Assembly (NCBI RefSeq): GCF_000331515.1 | Contig: NZ_AMZO01000030.1 | Span: 1-64,000 of the forward strand | Origin: Photobacterium marinum | Lineage (GTDB): Bacteria; Pseudomonadota; Gammaproteobacteria; Enterobacterales; Vibrionaceae | Direction of reading: 5' to 3' | DNA length: 64,000 bases | Part shown: positions 7,171 to 16,122 of the stretch, one piece after another | How the letters are laid out: the number at the start of each line of letters is the position of its first letter | How positions within the stretch are numbered: the first letter of the stretch is position 1 | The notes under the pieces: generated by a model | Databases searched by the model: none | Seen by the model: only the letters and a program-made list of their open reading frames with translations | What the model was told of the DNA's origin: nothing | Translations under genes and position numbers: made by a program

Positions 7171-8247
7171 ATGAGCAAAAAGATTGAAAACCCCTTGGGT
7201 ACTGACGGTTTTGAGTTTGTTGAATACACCGCGCCGACACCGGAAGGAATTGCAAACCTGAAGAACCTGTTTCACCTGATGGGCTTTGCTGAGGTAGCAA
7301 AGCACAAGCACAAAGCGGTGTGGTTGTTCCGTCAGGGTGATATCAATTTTATCGTAAATGGTGAGGCTCACTCGCAAGCTGCTGGTTTTGCCGGAGTGCA
7401 TGGGGCCAGTGTGAATGCGATGGCGTTTAGGGTCCGTGACTCGTCGAAGGCACTGGAGTATGCGACAGAGCAGGGCGCGACAGCCTGCGCGGCTCAGGCA
7501 GGTCCGATGGAGCTTAATATACCGGCAATTTATGGCATCGGTGACTCGCTGATTTATCTTGTCGACCGTTATGGTGAGCATGATATTTATGAAATCGACT
7601 TTGACTATTACCCTGACTATAAAGCCAGAATGGCGCAGTTAGATGCCGGGCTGGTAATGATCGACCATCTGACACATAACGTGCAACGCGGGAATATGGA
7701 TGTTTGGGCCGGTTTTTATGAACGTATTGCCAATTTCAGGGAAATCCGTCACTTCGATATCAAAGGTAAGATGACTGGTTTGCTGTCACGAGCCATGACC
7801 TCTCCGTGTGGAAGAATACGGATTCCGATAAATGAGTCGAGCGATGATAAATCCCAGATCGCTGAGTATCTGGAACAATACAATGGCGAAGGTATACAGC
7901 ATATAGCGCTGAGTACCAAAGATATTTATGCCACAGTTCAAAAGCTCAAAGATGGTGGTCTGGCGTTTATGGATACACCCGATACCTACTATGAAAACGT
8001 CGATAAACGTCTTCCCGGCCATAATGAGGATGTGGCCAGGCTTAATGGGTTAAAGATCCTGATAGACGGTGATGAAACCGGTATTTTGCTGCAGATATTT
8101 ACCGATACCGTTATCGGGCCGGTGTTCTTTGAAATCATTCAGCGTAAGGGTAATCAGGGCTTTGGTGAAGGTAACTTCCAGGCGTTGTTTGAATCCATCG
8201 AACTGGATCAGATCCGCCGGGGCGTATTGGATACGGAAGATAAGTAG
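7171..8247 (+). CDS. hppD: 4-hydroxyphenylpyruvate dioxygenase
   Basis: Converts 4-hydroxyphenylpyruvate to homogentisate, the committed step of tyrosine breakdown and the source of pyomelanin. The 358-residue protein contains two vicinal-oxygen-chelate halves. The iron ligands are visible: His in IDHLTHN (about 166), His in GIQHIALST (about 244) and Glu in FFEIIQRKG (about 321). GAGG nine bases upstream supports the second of two close ATGs; a longer TTG-started frame lacks support. No homogentisate dioxygenase or maleylacetoacetate isomerase gene follows, unlike common vibrio clusters, so homogentisate breakdown must be encoded elsewhere or be lacking. Confidence 0.95.
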   Translation: MSKKIENPLGTDGFEFVEYTAPTPEGIANLKNLFHLMGFAEVAKHKHKAVWLFRQGDINFIVNGEAHSQAAGFAGVHGASVNAMAFRVRDSSKALEYATEQGATACAAQAGPMELNIPAIYGIGDSLIYLVDRYGEHDIYEIDFDYYPDYKARMAQLDAGLVMIDHLTHNVQRGNMDVWAGFYERIANFREIRHFDIKGKMTGLLSRAMTSPCGRIRIPINESSDDKSQIAEYLEQYNGEGIQHIALSTKDIYATVQKLKDGGLAFMDTPDTYYENVDKRLPGHNEDVARLNGLKILIDGDETGILLQIFTDTVIGPVFFEIIQRKGNQGFGEGNFQALFESIELDQIRRGVLDTEDK

Positions 8248-8252
8248 AGAAA

Positions 8253-8282
8253 AGCCCACTTTGCTAGGCCGTAAAGTGGGCT
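8253..8282 (-). terminator. terminator of the leftward membrane protein gene
   Basis: Stem AGCCCACTTT / AAAGTGGGCT; the T-rich tail is on the reverse strand (TTTTCTCT), with no plus-strand T run. Confidence 0.7.
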
Positions 8283-8328
8283 AAATTACCTTTCTGTGAG
8301 TTTTATAAACTCTAAACCTTGTTGAAAC

Positions 8329-9378
8329 TCAGCTTTCAGTTACCCCGTGCCACTGGTAGTGATTGTTGGGCTTTTTACTGACAATGCCTTTTTCTAGCAG
8401 TTGTTTGAAGATATCGTCGACTTCTTCACTGCTTATTTTCAAAAAGCGGGTGACGGCACGTTTTGTACAGTTAACCTGATTGCTGCTTAGTGCTTCAATC
8501 ACCATGTCATATGGTGTTTTTGACTCTTCTGCTTTTTGAGGGGCCAGCTCTGGCGATTTACTGTCCGTTACGTCGTAATCACCCATATGGTTTGTCAGTA
8601 ATTCAGGCTCTTTAGGCTCGGCATTAAATGCATCAATGGTGATTGGATTCAGGCGGTGGAACTGATTACGGAAACGGATTTCCTCACCAATCAAGCCAAC
8701 AAAGAATGCGGCGAAAAAGTCCAGCAGTACAGAAAGGAAAATGACTAGCCCTAGCTGTGCGGTTTGAGTCTGAATATTTAGCGATTTGGCCAGGCTGTCA
8801 ATCAGGCCGATCACTGATCCCTGGCCGACTACTGGCAGGCTGTCACGCTCGGCTGCCAGTTCTAGTTGCTGCTGGCGAAGTTTATCGTTCTCTTTCTGGA
8901 TGCGGGTTACGCCAGTTGCGATTCGTTCCATCTGAATATATTTCTCGGCAGCAACATTATTAAGCTCTATCTGTTTATCGATAGCTGCGATCTGCATGTT
9001 GTAGCTGTTAACTTTGCTCTGATGAACAGTAATGTGGCTTTGTGCCTTGTTGGTCGCACTGTTGATACCACCGACAGAGCCACCGATAGAGATAGCTGCC
9101 AAAACCGCATAGAAAGCAAATGCCGAAAATGCACCGGTGTAATTTCGGCGTGCGCGGCGCTCACCGAATTCATACCACGCAAAAAACTTACCTAGCTCGA
9201 AGATGACGGCCAGTCCGCCGAAGAGTACCTGCATCATCGGGTTTTCATCGATCGACAGGAATAGCAGCAGGGAGAAAATGATCGAAGCCAGAATGGATGC
9301 ACCGGTAAAACTGTACACGGTAAACATCGCAAATGTCCCTTTCGGGAAGCGTACGGGTAGGTTGTCGTTGTAAAGCAT
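8329..9378 (-). CDS. four-TM membrane protein with coiled coil and C-terminal winged helix
   Basis: About 349 residues. Three hydrophobic segments occupy residues about 15-115 (SILASIIFSLLLFLS, QVLFGGLAVIFELGKFF, AFAFYAVLAAISIGGSVGG). A coiled-coil segment follows at about 120-190 (repeated Ala/Gln/Lys/Glu with IDKQIELNN and QKENDKLRQQQLELAAERD). A fourth membrane span is LGLVIFLSVLLDFFAAFFVG. The last 70 residues (DMVIEALSSNQVNCTKRAV to LLEKGIVSKK) look like a winged helix that could bind DNA or protein. I do not recognise the family. An ATG 12 codons earlier is also possible; neither start has a strong ribosome-binding site. It may be a membrane-bound regulator, by inference only. Confidence 0.7.
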   Translation of the reverse strand: MLYNDNLPVRFPKGTFAMFTVYSFTGASILASIIFSLLLFLSIDENPMMQVLFGGLAVIFELGKFFAWYEFGERRARRNYTGAFSAFAFYAVLAAISIGGSVGGINSATNKAQSHITVHQSKVNSYNMQIAAIDKQIELNNVAAEKYIQMERIATGVTRIQKENDKLRQQQLELAAERDSLPVVGQGSVIGLIDSLAKSLNIQTQTAQLGLVIFLSVLLDFFAAFFVGLIGEEIRFRNQFHRLNPITIDAFNAEPKEPELLTNHMGDYDVTDSKSPELAPQKAEESKTPYDMVIEALSSNQVNCTKRAVTRFLKISSEEVDDIFKQLLEKGIVSKKPNNHYQWHGVTES

Positions 9379-9478
9379 AAATGTTGTTCTTTCGCTATGA
9401 GCACGCTGGCTCATAATTTAAGCCCGTCGGTTTGTGCCGCAGGGCAATAAAAAAAGGTGGCTAAGGATACCGTAAAAT

Positions 9479-9646
9479 ATGCGGTTATCCCTTATAAATA
9501 AAGGCATTCAGTATTTTTACGACGGATTTTTACACTGCGCTTTCATAACTGAAGAAAAGTTAGTCAAACAGAACGGAGTTAGTGTTAGCTGCACGTATAA
9601 GCAGGGCTACAAATGGTTAGTGATTGCTAAAGGAAAATCATACTGA
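9479..9646 (+). CDS. possible small protein, 55 residues
   Basis: An open frame starting ATGCGGTTATCC within the gap between divergently oriented genes. It contains IQYFYDGFLHCAF and ends TYKQGYKWLVIAKGKSY. AAGGA stands about 11 bases upstream. It is basic with many aromatic residues and has no membrane span. No family is recognised and chance is not excluded at this length. If it is not a gene, the whole 9379-9793 gap holds only the promoter of the thioesterase gene. Confidence 0.35.
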   Translation: MRLSLINKGIQYFYDGFLHCAFITEEKLVKQNGVSVSCTYKQGYKWLVIAKGKSY

Positions 9647-9793
9647 TTCATATGAATTTGGTACTTTACCAGCACTAATATAAGGTTAGAACGAATGCTC
9701 TATTACTGTTTGCCATAATCTGATCTGACTATATCTCCGGACAGGAAGTATGAGCCGGCGATAATAAAATATTACTGACTGCAAGGAGTGCAA

Positions 9794-10246
9794 ATGAACG
9801 AACTATTGAAAGAATACCCGGTCATTACAGAAATTCCGGTCGCCTGGGGAGAAATGGATGCCTTCCAACATGTTAACAATGTGGTTTATTTCCGATATTT
9901 CGAAACGGCCAGGATCGATTACTTCCGCGAAGTGGCATTGATGGATGAAATGTACAAAACCGGTATAGGCCCGGTGCTGAGAGAAACCAACTGCCGTTAT
10001 AAGCTGCCGGTGACCTACCCGGACACTTTATATATCGGCAGTCGGGTATCTGAACTTCATGATGACAGGTTTACTATGGAATACGCAGTGGTCAGCAAGA
10101 AGCATGGAGCGGTAGTGACAACCGGGACGGCAGAAGTCGTGATGTACGATTTCAACAATAAACAGAAAGCAAATATGTCACCGTTATTGGTCGACAGTAT
10201 TCAGGGAATTGAGTCTCGAACGTTGGTACAACAGGAAACATTCTGA
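9794..10246 (+). CDS. acyl-CoA thioesterase, hotdog fold (YbgC/FadM type)
   Basis: A 150-residue 4HBT-type thioesterase expected to hydrolyse acyl-CoA in the cytoplasm. The signature WGEMDAFQHVNNVVYFRYFE lies at about residues 18-37, with the catalytic Asp near 22. The remainder has the expected five-strand pattern ending in an acidic tail. AAGGAG five bases before this ATG is decisive over the in-frame GTG that overlaps it. Single gene; substrate chain length cannot be read from the sequence. Confidence 0.88.
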   Translation: MNELLKEYPVITEIPVAWGEMDAFQHVNNVVYFRYFETARIDYFREVALMDEMYKTGIGPVLRETNCRYKLPVTYPDTLYIGSRVSELHDDRFTMEYAVVSKKHGAVVTTGTAEVVMYDFNNKQKANMSPLLVDSIQGIESRTLVQQETF

Positions 10247-10257
10247 TTCAGCGTAAG

Positions 10258-10294
10258 CGGCAGCCGAAGCAATGTTGTGTTGCTTTAGCTGCCG
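10258..10294. terminator. hairpin between convergent genes
   Basis: CGGCAGC-rich interrupted stem (CGGCAGCCGAAGCAA with TTGCTTTAGCTGCCG). No strong T run on either side, so termination is only likely. Confidence 0.5.
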
Positions 10295-10311
10295 TTGATT
10301 CTGAGCTGTCG

Positions 10312-11208
10312 TTAAATTATTTTTTTGCTGAACCAGTCGCAAAGAAAGTTGATCAACACTTTTACCCGTTCAGGTTGGTAGTGAAGTTTGTTATAGATTA
10401 AATGGACTGGTATCGGGGTGATAAACCAGCCTTTGATGGCCGGAGCTAAGGTTTTCTCCTCCAGATCGCGCTTTAAATAGAAAGACGGCAACCGTGTGAT
10501 TCCCGAACCTTCAAGTGCAAACTGGCGCAGTACCCGGCTGTTATTACAGTTCATCACTGTGGGGATAAGTATGTCTTTTTGTTCTCCACGAGAGTTTTGA
10601 AACTGCCATTTCACAATGGGGCCAGCAAGGCACCTGTGTTGACTCAGCTCATCAGGGTGTACAACCGTTCCGTATTTTTCCAAGTATTCAGGTGAGGCAA
10701 ACAATCCCATTTCCATTGTCATTAGAGGGCGGCAAACTAACCGTGAATCTGAAGGTTCGCCAGCGCGAATGACAAAATCATACTGCTCATCAATCAGGTT
10801 AACATGCCGACTTTCAAACGAAAGGTTTGTACGGATATTTGGATGTTGTAAAGAAAATTCAGCTAGGGCTTTTGCAAGATAGTCCTCACCAAAAACACCG
10901 CCAAGGCTGTTAATGTTAATTGTACCTGTCATCGCATTCGTCATTTCTAATACATTAGCCGCTGCTTTTTCAATGGCTTGTAAAGAATTGTGGCAGGTTT
11001 GATAAAACACTTCACCAGCTTCAGTTAGTTTTTGAGTGCGTGTTGTCCGGGTAAGCAACTGTACACCCATGTCTTTTTCCAGCTGGCTAAGCTGTCGGGA
11101 AACATGTGCACGGGAAGAACCTAGTTGCTCGGCGGCTTTAGTTAAATTGCCTTGTGAAACTATGGCGACAAAGGTTTTGATATCAGATAGTGATAGATTG
11201 TTGCTCAT
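10312..11208 (-). CDS. LysR-family transcriptional regulator
   Basis: A 298-residue LysR regulator. The N-terminal winged helix-turn-helix (about 4-62) reads LSDIKTFVAIVSQGNLTKAA followed by LGSSRAHVSRQLSQLEKDMG. The rest is a two-lobed effector-binding domain of the AaeR/DsdC-like short group (SFESRHVNLIDEQYDFVIRAGE). No divergent target gene is adjacent: the nearest gene upstream is the outer-membrane barrel 393 bases away in the opposite direction, which makes it a plausible target. The ribosome-binding site is weak. Ligand unknown. Confidence 0.88.
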   Translation of the reverse strand: MSNNLSLSDIKTFVAIVSQGNLTKAAEQLGSSRAHVSRQLSQLEKDMGVQLLTRTTRTQKLTEAGEVFYQTCHNSLQAIEKAAANVLEMTNAMTGTININSLGGVFGEDYLAKALAEFSLQHPNIRTNLSFESRHVNLIDEQYDFVIRAGEPSDSRLVCRPLMTMEMGLFASPEYLEKYGTVVHPDELSQHRCLAGPIVKWQFQNSRGEQKDILIPTVMNCNNSRVLRQFALEGSGITRLPSFYLKRDLEEKTLAPAIKGWFITPIPVHLIYNKLHYQPERVKVLINFLCDWFSKKII

Positions 11209-11601
11209 CAGGTAACAGTGATTTGTGTATTGATATATATATTATCAATAATAACATGACTATTATTCACGGCTTCATTAAACATTAATACTTTAATATG
11301 CAGCTCTTGTTGGTTTGTCTTTTATTTATTTGATTCTTAAAAGAATATTCAAATAATTCCATGTCAGGCTTACATTCGAGGGTATATTGGCTGTGCTTCA
11401 GTTCATATCATAGTTACTACCATTACATTATAAATATGTCACCAGGGTATATGTTCAGGCTTTAATAATAAAGCATGAACTATTAGTTTCAGTTATTTAT
11501 AAATGAGACCTTCTTGTTTGAATTTATTAATGTGCTAGTTTTGACTCAAAAAGCTGCAGGTTGAAGTGTAAGTAGAATAATTAAACTTAAGATAATAAAT
11601 T
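11209..11601. other. 393-base AT-rich intergenic region
   Basis: Lies between the divergent LysR and outer-membrane barrel genes. It is strikingly AT-rich compared with the coding DNA around it, with no credible open frame. It is likely the shared regulatory region of both genes; no clear T-N11-A operator stands out. Confidence 0.4.
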
Positions 11602-12234
11602 ATGAAATATATTAAATTATTAGCGGTGTTAAGTACCCTATGTGTAGCCTCGTTTTCTCACGCAAAAGGTGTACAGGGTTTTTATATCGGTGCTGGTGTC
11701 GGTTCAACAAGCCTTGATGATAAAGATGATTTTTTTGAAGATTCTTATCAAGTAGAGGAAAGTGGTAATACGTACAAATTAATTGCCGGTTATCAACTTA
11801 ACCGAACTCTTGCTTTGGAAGCTCAGTATACTAATTACGGGGATGCTAATATTCAGGGTACTTCTGTACTGAATCATCAGAAAATCACAGTACATAGTTG
11901 GACCCCAGAAGCGTTGTCTTTTGCCGCAAATGCGGGTTACACCTTCAATAATGGTTTACGTCCATTCGGTGTTTTGGGCTTATCAATGATTGATTTGAAT
12001 GAATCTAAAAAAGTAATGAGCGAAGATAAATACCTAGGTCTTCGTTATGGTTTTGGTCTTGAATATATGCCACCAGCATTGAATGCGCTAAGTGTAAGAC
12101 TTGCTTATGAAGCTGATTTCTTCTTTGCTGAGGAGAAAGAAATCCGTCCCGGTTTTTACTCAGATTATATGGTTACTGAGCTTTATGACTTTACTCTGGA
12201 TTCTGTCTACCTAAGCGTTTCTTACCGCTTCTGA
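11602..12234 (+). CDS. outer-membrane beta-barrel protein (OmpA-like/OmpX-like)
   Basis: A 210-residue exported protein. The signal peptide ends SHAKG near residue 22. Alternating hydrophobic strands follow with many Tyr and Gly (GFYIGAGVGS, YKLIAGYQLNRTLALEAQYT, FGVLGLSMIDL), ending in SVYLSVSYRF with the C-terminal Phe recognised by the Bam complex. An eight-stranded barrel fits the length. There is no OmpA peptidoglycan-binding domain. The upstream region is AT-rich and the Shine-Dalgarno is weak. Likely a surface or pore protein of unknown function. Confidence 0.82.
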   Translation: MKYIKLLAVLSTLCVASFSHAKGVQGFYIGAGVGSTSLDDKDDFFEDSYQVEESGNTYKLIAGYQLNRTLALEAQYTNYGDANIQGTSVLNHQKITVHSWTPEALSFAANAGYTFNNGLRPFGVLGLSMIDLNESKKVMSEDKYLGLRYGFGLEYMPPALNALSVRLAYEADFFFAEEKEIRPGFYSDYMVTELYDFTLDSVYLSVSYRF

Positions 12235-12257
12235 TTGATTCATAAATGAGTTATACG

Positions 12258-12287
12258 AAAAGGCTGTGATTAATCACAGCCTTTTTA
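12258..12287 (+). terminator. terminator of the barrel protein gene
   Basis: Thirteen-base perfect stem AAAAGGCTGTGAT / ATCACAGCCTTTT with a two-base loop region and a T tail. Confidence 0.9.
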
Positions 12288-12350
12288 TAGTTCATTGCGG
12301 ATTAGTGTGAACCAAAAGAAAAACGGTAATTGTGATATTTAGTTGCTGGT

Positions 12351-13139
12351 TTAAACCGAGCTGAAGTTTTTTAATACCCGACGCTTTCTTAATCCCCAAT
12401 AGACAAAATACCCGCCTAAAGCAGCGAACAGATGTTTAAAACTGTGGCCGCTGAAACCGTTGGTCAGTTCATAAAGCAGTTCGTCATTTGACTCTGCCCA
12501 CTTAGATATAACATAGGAAACTAATGCGAAAACGTAGCATCTGCCGTGACTGAATTTAGCTTTGAACAAAGCAATGATAATTGGAAGGTGGATGATGGGA
12601 ATAACCTGAACCAGAACATAAGCCGACATATCTCCTCTTCCTGTTGTGACATCTGTAATGTACCAGTAAATAACAGAAAGCGTGCTGTATACGATGAGAG
12701 GCAACAGCAGGCGCTTACCTAGGCTCGGTGAAATGTATTCTGCCAGTACAATGCAGTAAAGCGCCATAAATACAATGCTTAGGGCAATACGATCGATCAT
12801 AAGACTGAATGAATTTGGCACTAGATGATAATAGCCTGAGCCGATACAGACTGCGATAAGCCCCCAGAACATTGTTAGGTATGCATTGCGCATCGTCGGC
12901 TCAAGGGTTAGGGTATCAGGCTTTTTGCCGTTCCTGAGAGCAATGATACCGACAAGCGCAAAAGGCAAATTTGTTATCACATTCCAGAAGTTAGGAATCG
13001 ATAAGATCGTTCTTTGATCTGCATAGTCGTAAAAGTTCCGGCTCTGATGGATAGGGGAAAATAAAACCGCAAGCAAGGTGAGAATAAGGGCTGATAGTAT
13101 TAACAGCCACAAGCGGTGACGGTGTCGGAGTTTTATCAT
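12351..13139 (-). CDS. ceramidase-like CREST-superfamily membrane protein
   Basis: A 262-residue protein with about seven membrane spans. It matches the alkaline ceramidase / CREST hydrolase pattern: YDYADQR then IPNFWNVITNLPFALVG, a IGSGYYHL motif holding the conserved Ser and His, an MIDRIALSIVFM helix with the conserved Asp, and SGHSFKHLFAALGGY near the C-terminus with two further His. These residues form the zinc/Ser site in the superfamily. A lipid amidase or other membrane hydrolase is expected; no sphingolipid pathway is visible nearby. The ATG used here follows GAAG; an in-frame TTG five codons earlier is less likely. Confidence 0.75.
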   Translation of the reverse strand: MIKLRHRHRLWLLILSALILTLLAVLFSPIHQSRNFYDYADQRTILSIPNFWNVITNLPFALVGIIALRNGKKPDTLTLEPTMRNAYLTMFWGLIAVCIGSGYYHLVPNSFSLMIDRIALSIVFMALYCIVLAEYISPSLGKRLLLPLIVYSTLSVIYWYITDVTTGRGDMSAYVLVQVIPIIHLPIIIALFKAKFSHGRCYVFALVSYVISKWAESNDELLYELTNGFSGHSFKHLFAALGGYFVYWGLRKRRVLKNFSSV

Positions 13140-13224
13140 TGCATTAAACTTCAATTACATGTGAGCGATTCTGTAATTAAAGTGTAGTGGGTTGCTGTAG
13201 ATACCTGATTTGAACTGGATGAAA

Positions 13225-13632
13225 CTATTTTTTTGCGGCGCATTCCTCCTTCATAATCGCGATACCCAGACTGAAACATTTTCTCCATGCCTGTTCAATT
13301 TCACTGTTATATTGGTAGTCACACATTTTTACTGCTTCCAGCAGGCTGGTAAGCCATATATCAAAATCGAGCGGTTCAGCTCCGATACCATCTGGTCCAT
13401 GGCGCTTACCAAGTTTTTTTACGTAATCCCTGGCTTCTGCGGATGTAGATGCCAGCATTATCATTGAGATTGAAGCCTTCAGCATCCGGTATTGCTTTGA
13501 CATATCGACGTTGGAAAACAGTAGCCTGAAGCGGTCGTCTTTCTCGATAAACAACTCATAAAACAAGATGATAAAGTTTGGATCTTTCTGACATCTTGCG
13601 TAGCTATCGTTGAATGTCTCATGAAAGTTCAT
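13225..13632 (-). CDS. single-domain globin-like protein
   Basis: About 135 residues, the size of one globin domain. FNDSYARCQKDPNFIILFYELF resembles helices A-B, FRLLFSNVDMSKQYRMLKASI helix C/E, and KKLGKRHGPDGIGAEPLDF carries the likely proximal His in helix F, followed by an AWRKCFSLGIAIM helix. Heme binding and O2 or NO sensing or detoxification are therefore expected. GGAG eight bases upstream supports this ATG over one ten codons earlier. It stands alone, so the role is open. Confidence 0.7.
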   Translation of the reverse strand: MNFHETFNDSYARCQKDPNFIILFYELFIEKDDRFRLLFSNVDMSKQYRMLKASISMIMLASTSAEARDYVKKLGKRHGPDGIGAEPLDFDIWLTSLLEAVKMCDYQYNSEIEQAWRKCFSLGIAIMKEECAAKK

Positions 13633-13789
13633 GTCATTTTCTCCGGAGCTGTTCTGACTCACAATTAGTGAACTTGAGGGAATTTAGAGTCACTACAAGT
13701 AATTATCCGCTTGATTTTCGCATAAGCAACTGTGTGCATTTTAAGTGTGAACTTTGAACAGTTTTGTATTGCTTTGGGAACCAGCTTAC

Positions 13790-14137
13790 TTACAGCTCAT
13801 TGTATTTTTTTGCGCTGCCATAGCATTTCTCAACTGGATATTTATTTCGGTTCTTTTCCAGCTTGGTTTCGCAGGCTTTGATAATATCGACATCACAACG
13901 ATCTGCCAGTCTTAGCAGGTACATAAACACATCAGCTATTTCTTCTTCAAGATGAGTTTTCTTGTTGTGAGGAAGCTGTTCGCTCTGCTCTGGCGTCAGC
14001 CACTGGAAAATCTCGGTAAGCTCGCCAACTTCACCATTCAACGCCATTGCTAGATTCTTCGGTGTGTGGAATTGATCCCAGTTACGCTCAGCAGCGAATT
14101 GAGCTAACTGTTGTTGAAGGAGCTTAATATCAGACAT
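13790..14137 (-). CDS. MazG-like nucleotide pyrophosphohydrolase (RS21-C6 type)
   Basis: A 115-residue all-alpha NTP pyrophosphatase of the RS21-C6/dCTPase group. The metal-binding EVGELTEIFQW motif (ExxE) is at about 36-46 and EEEIADVFMYLLRL (ExxD) at about 65-78. The C-terminal KNRNKYPVEKCYGSAKKY is diagnostic of this subgroup. It probably clears non-canonical (d)NTPs. The gene is alone with a weak ribosome-binding site. Confidence 0.87.
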   Translation of the reverse strand: MSDIKLLQQQLAQFAAERNWDQFHTPKNLAMALNGEVGELTEIFQWLTPEQSEQLPHNKKTHLEEEIADVFMYLLRLADRCDVDIIKACETKLEKNRNKYPVEKCYGSAKKYNEL

Positions 14138-14186
14138 ATCGGGTTCTCATAAAATACGGAGTGCAAAGACTTGGAGCTGATTATGT

Positions 14187-14217
14187 AAAAGCACCGCCGT
14201 GCATACGGTGCTTTTTA
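14187..14217. terminator. terminator downstream of rarD
   Basis: AAAAGCACCG / CGGTGCTTTT stem with T/A tails on both sides. Confidence 0.75.
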
Positions 14218-14227
14218 TGTGAGAATC

Positions 14228-15139
14228 TCACAGCGTTGCGCTTTCGGCCGGGCTGAACTTTTTGCGGAATGTACTCTGTAAAGCTTCCAGTGTGCAAAGC
14301 AGTAACCCCAGCCAGATGAAGCCGAAGCTTACTGCTTTTACTTCATCAAATACTTCGCCGAATAGCATGATAGCGAGCAAAAACTGCAAAGTAGGTTCAA
14401 TATACTGCATCAGACCAACCATGGTCAGGCTGGTGCGGTTCAAGGCCAGTGCAAAGAAGATTAATGGTGCCAGTGTTACCGGAGCTGCACCAATATATAA
14501 CAGCAATGTATTCGTATCTGCAGACAGCGCGACACTGTCACCTTTTATCCATAGTGAAGCCATGAAGAGCAGCGCAAAAGGAACCAGCACGGCGGCTTCA
14601 ACCGTAACAGATGTTAGCGCATCATAGCGAATATATTTTTTACTCAGTCCGTAAAGGGCAAAGAAGCTGCCCATAATCAGTGAAATCCATGGAAGTTCAC
14701 CATAATGCCAGACTTGGTAACCAATACCGGCAATGGCCAGAACGACCGCAGCTACCTGGGCCTTTGAAAGATGTTCCTTAAGGAAGATAACACCAAGTGC
14801 TATTGCAAACAGAGGGTTAATAAAAAAGCCCAGGCTGGCTGCCAGTACCTGATCATGAGTCAGAGCCCAGGTAAATGCATACCAGGATACACACATGATG
14901 CAACCTGCGATTGCTGACATCAGCAAGGAGCGCTTATCCGCCAAAATTGTTCTGATGGTCGGAAGTGGACGCCGTATCAGCCACATAGCAAGCAGCATAA
15001 ACGGTACTGAGAAGAGAATTCGTAACGCAAGCAGTTCGTTTATATCTGCTTGCGGTAAAAACTGGTAATAAAGAGGCAATATGCCCCATAAGACGAACGA
15101 AAACGCCGCTAAGGCATTGCCAGCGCGATGTGATTGCAT
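14228..15139 (-). CDS. rarD: EamA-family permease RarD
   Basis: A 303-residue inner-membrane protein with ten predicted spans in two EamA repeats. The order FVLWGILPLYYQFL, then NELLALRILFSVPFMLL, then FFINPLFAIALGVIFLKE, GFSYLAI-like second repeat and PVTLAPLIFFALALNRTSL, then GLMQYIEPTLQFLLAI matches RarD. The family is predicted to export small metabolites; the E. coli name comes from chloramphenicol sensitivity work and the substrate is unknown. The frame is open five codons upstream from a TTG, but the ATG is preferred. Confidence 0.88.
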   Translation of the reverse strand: MQSHRAGNALAAFSFVLWGILPLYYQFLPQADINELLALRILFSVPFMLLAMWLIRRPLPTIRTILADKRSLLMSAIAGCIMCVSWYAFTWALTHDQVLAASLGFFINPLFAIALGVIFLKEHLSKAQVAAVVLAIAGIGYQVWHYGELPWISLIMGSFFALYGLSKKYIRYDALTSVTVEAAVLVPFALLFMASLWIKGDSVALSADTNTLLLYIGAAPVTLAPLIFFALALNRTSLTMVGLMQYIEPTLQFLLAIMLFGEVFDEVKAVSFGFIWLGLLLCTLEALQSTFRKKFSPAESATL

Positions 15140-15294
15140 AAGTTGGCCATCCAAAAAATTAGCAAGGGTGACAGAAGGAAGCAGACAGGTATTTTGTCAT
15201 TTATCCATCTCGGGATAAAGCAATTTGTGCGACAAATAACTTGCTGAAATATAAGCAGTAATAACTAATTGGAATAACAATGTCTGAGGTGGAA

Positions 15295-15891
15295 TTATTT
15301 CTTCATGGCAATAATGGTGTGAACCAGCCAGGGACGTTTTTTTCCTGTCAGCTGGGCAGAAAACTCCTGTTTTTCTTTCCATGACACAATATAAAAAGCA
15401 CTTAATAGTTGCTCGATTTCATGTCGGGTATGAGTGAGTACTGGTAGCTCTTCATCTATATTGATATCAACGGCGCTAATAAAGTGACCGCAGAAGATGC
15501 CGCCACTGTACAGGCTGTTTTCAATTTGTAGCCAAAGCCTGGGAAAATCACTTTTTGGGCAGAAGAAAAGGCAGGCGCTGGCATTGATCAGGTGGGCTCG
15601 AGGAAACTCAAATTCGCTAAAACTGCATAACTGAACATCAAGTTTCGGACTTGCCGCAGCCAAGGGATGTTCAGTTAGTATTTCAAGGCACTTAATATCA
15701 TTATCAAAGGCAAAAACCTGATAATCTTTCTCAAGTAAGTAAATAGTGTCTCGCCCGGATCCACAACCACAGTCGACGGCGACTTTTTCTTGGGTCAGAT
15801 TACACAGAACATGGTGGGCCTCAATCAGGTGCGCACGGGGTGCCAGTGTCTTCTGGTTACTCAGGTAATTCAGCCAATCAACTGTTGCCAT
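15295..15891 (-). CDS. SAM-dependent methyltransferase, TehB-like
   Basis: A 198-residue class I methyltransferase. Motif I is VDCGCGSGRDTIYLLEKDYQVFAFD (Gly-rich loop at about 40-47 and acidic residue at the end of strand 2). A strand-4 ACLFFCPKSDFP and late SGGIFCGHFI follow. The GCGSGRDT form is shared with TehB and thiopurine-type methyltransferases. GAGGAA lies nine bases upstream. Tellurite or chalcogen methylation is possible from similarity, but the substrate is unknown. Confidence 0.75.
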   Translation of the reverse strand: MATVDWLNYLSNQKTLAPRAHLIEAHHVLCNLTQEKVAVDCGCGSGRDTIYLLEKDYQVFAFDNDIKCLEILTEHPLAAASPKLDVQLCSFSEFEFPRAHLINASACLFFCPKSDFPRLWLQIENSLYSGGIFCGHFISAVDINIDEELPVLTHTRHEIEQLLSAFYIVSWKEKQEFSAQLTGKKRPWLVHTIIAMKK

Positions 15892-16122
15892 GCCCTGTTC
15901 CTCTTAATCCCTATCATCGAATTAACCTCAAAGCGTAACGGTTAATTATTAGAATATAGAGTACGGTGACGAATTTGGTATAACTGCCTGCCAGCCAATA
16001 AATTAGCTCACTCCATTACAGCGAATTTTGTTATTATTGTCCTATCAACAGAAACGCGGTGGTAATGATACCGGGTTCTGTAATGAGTGTATGCCATCTG
16101 GCAAAAATGAAGAGAGAATACA

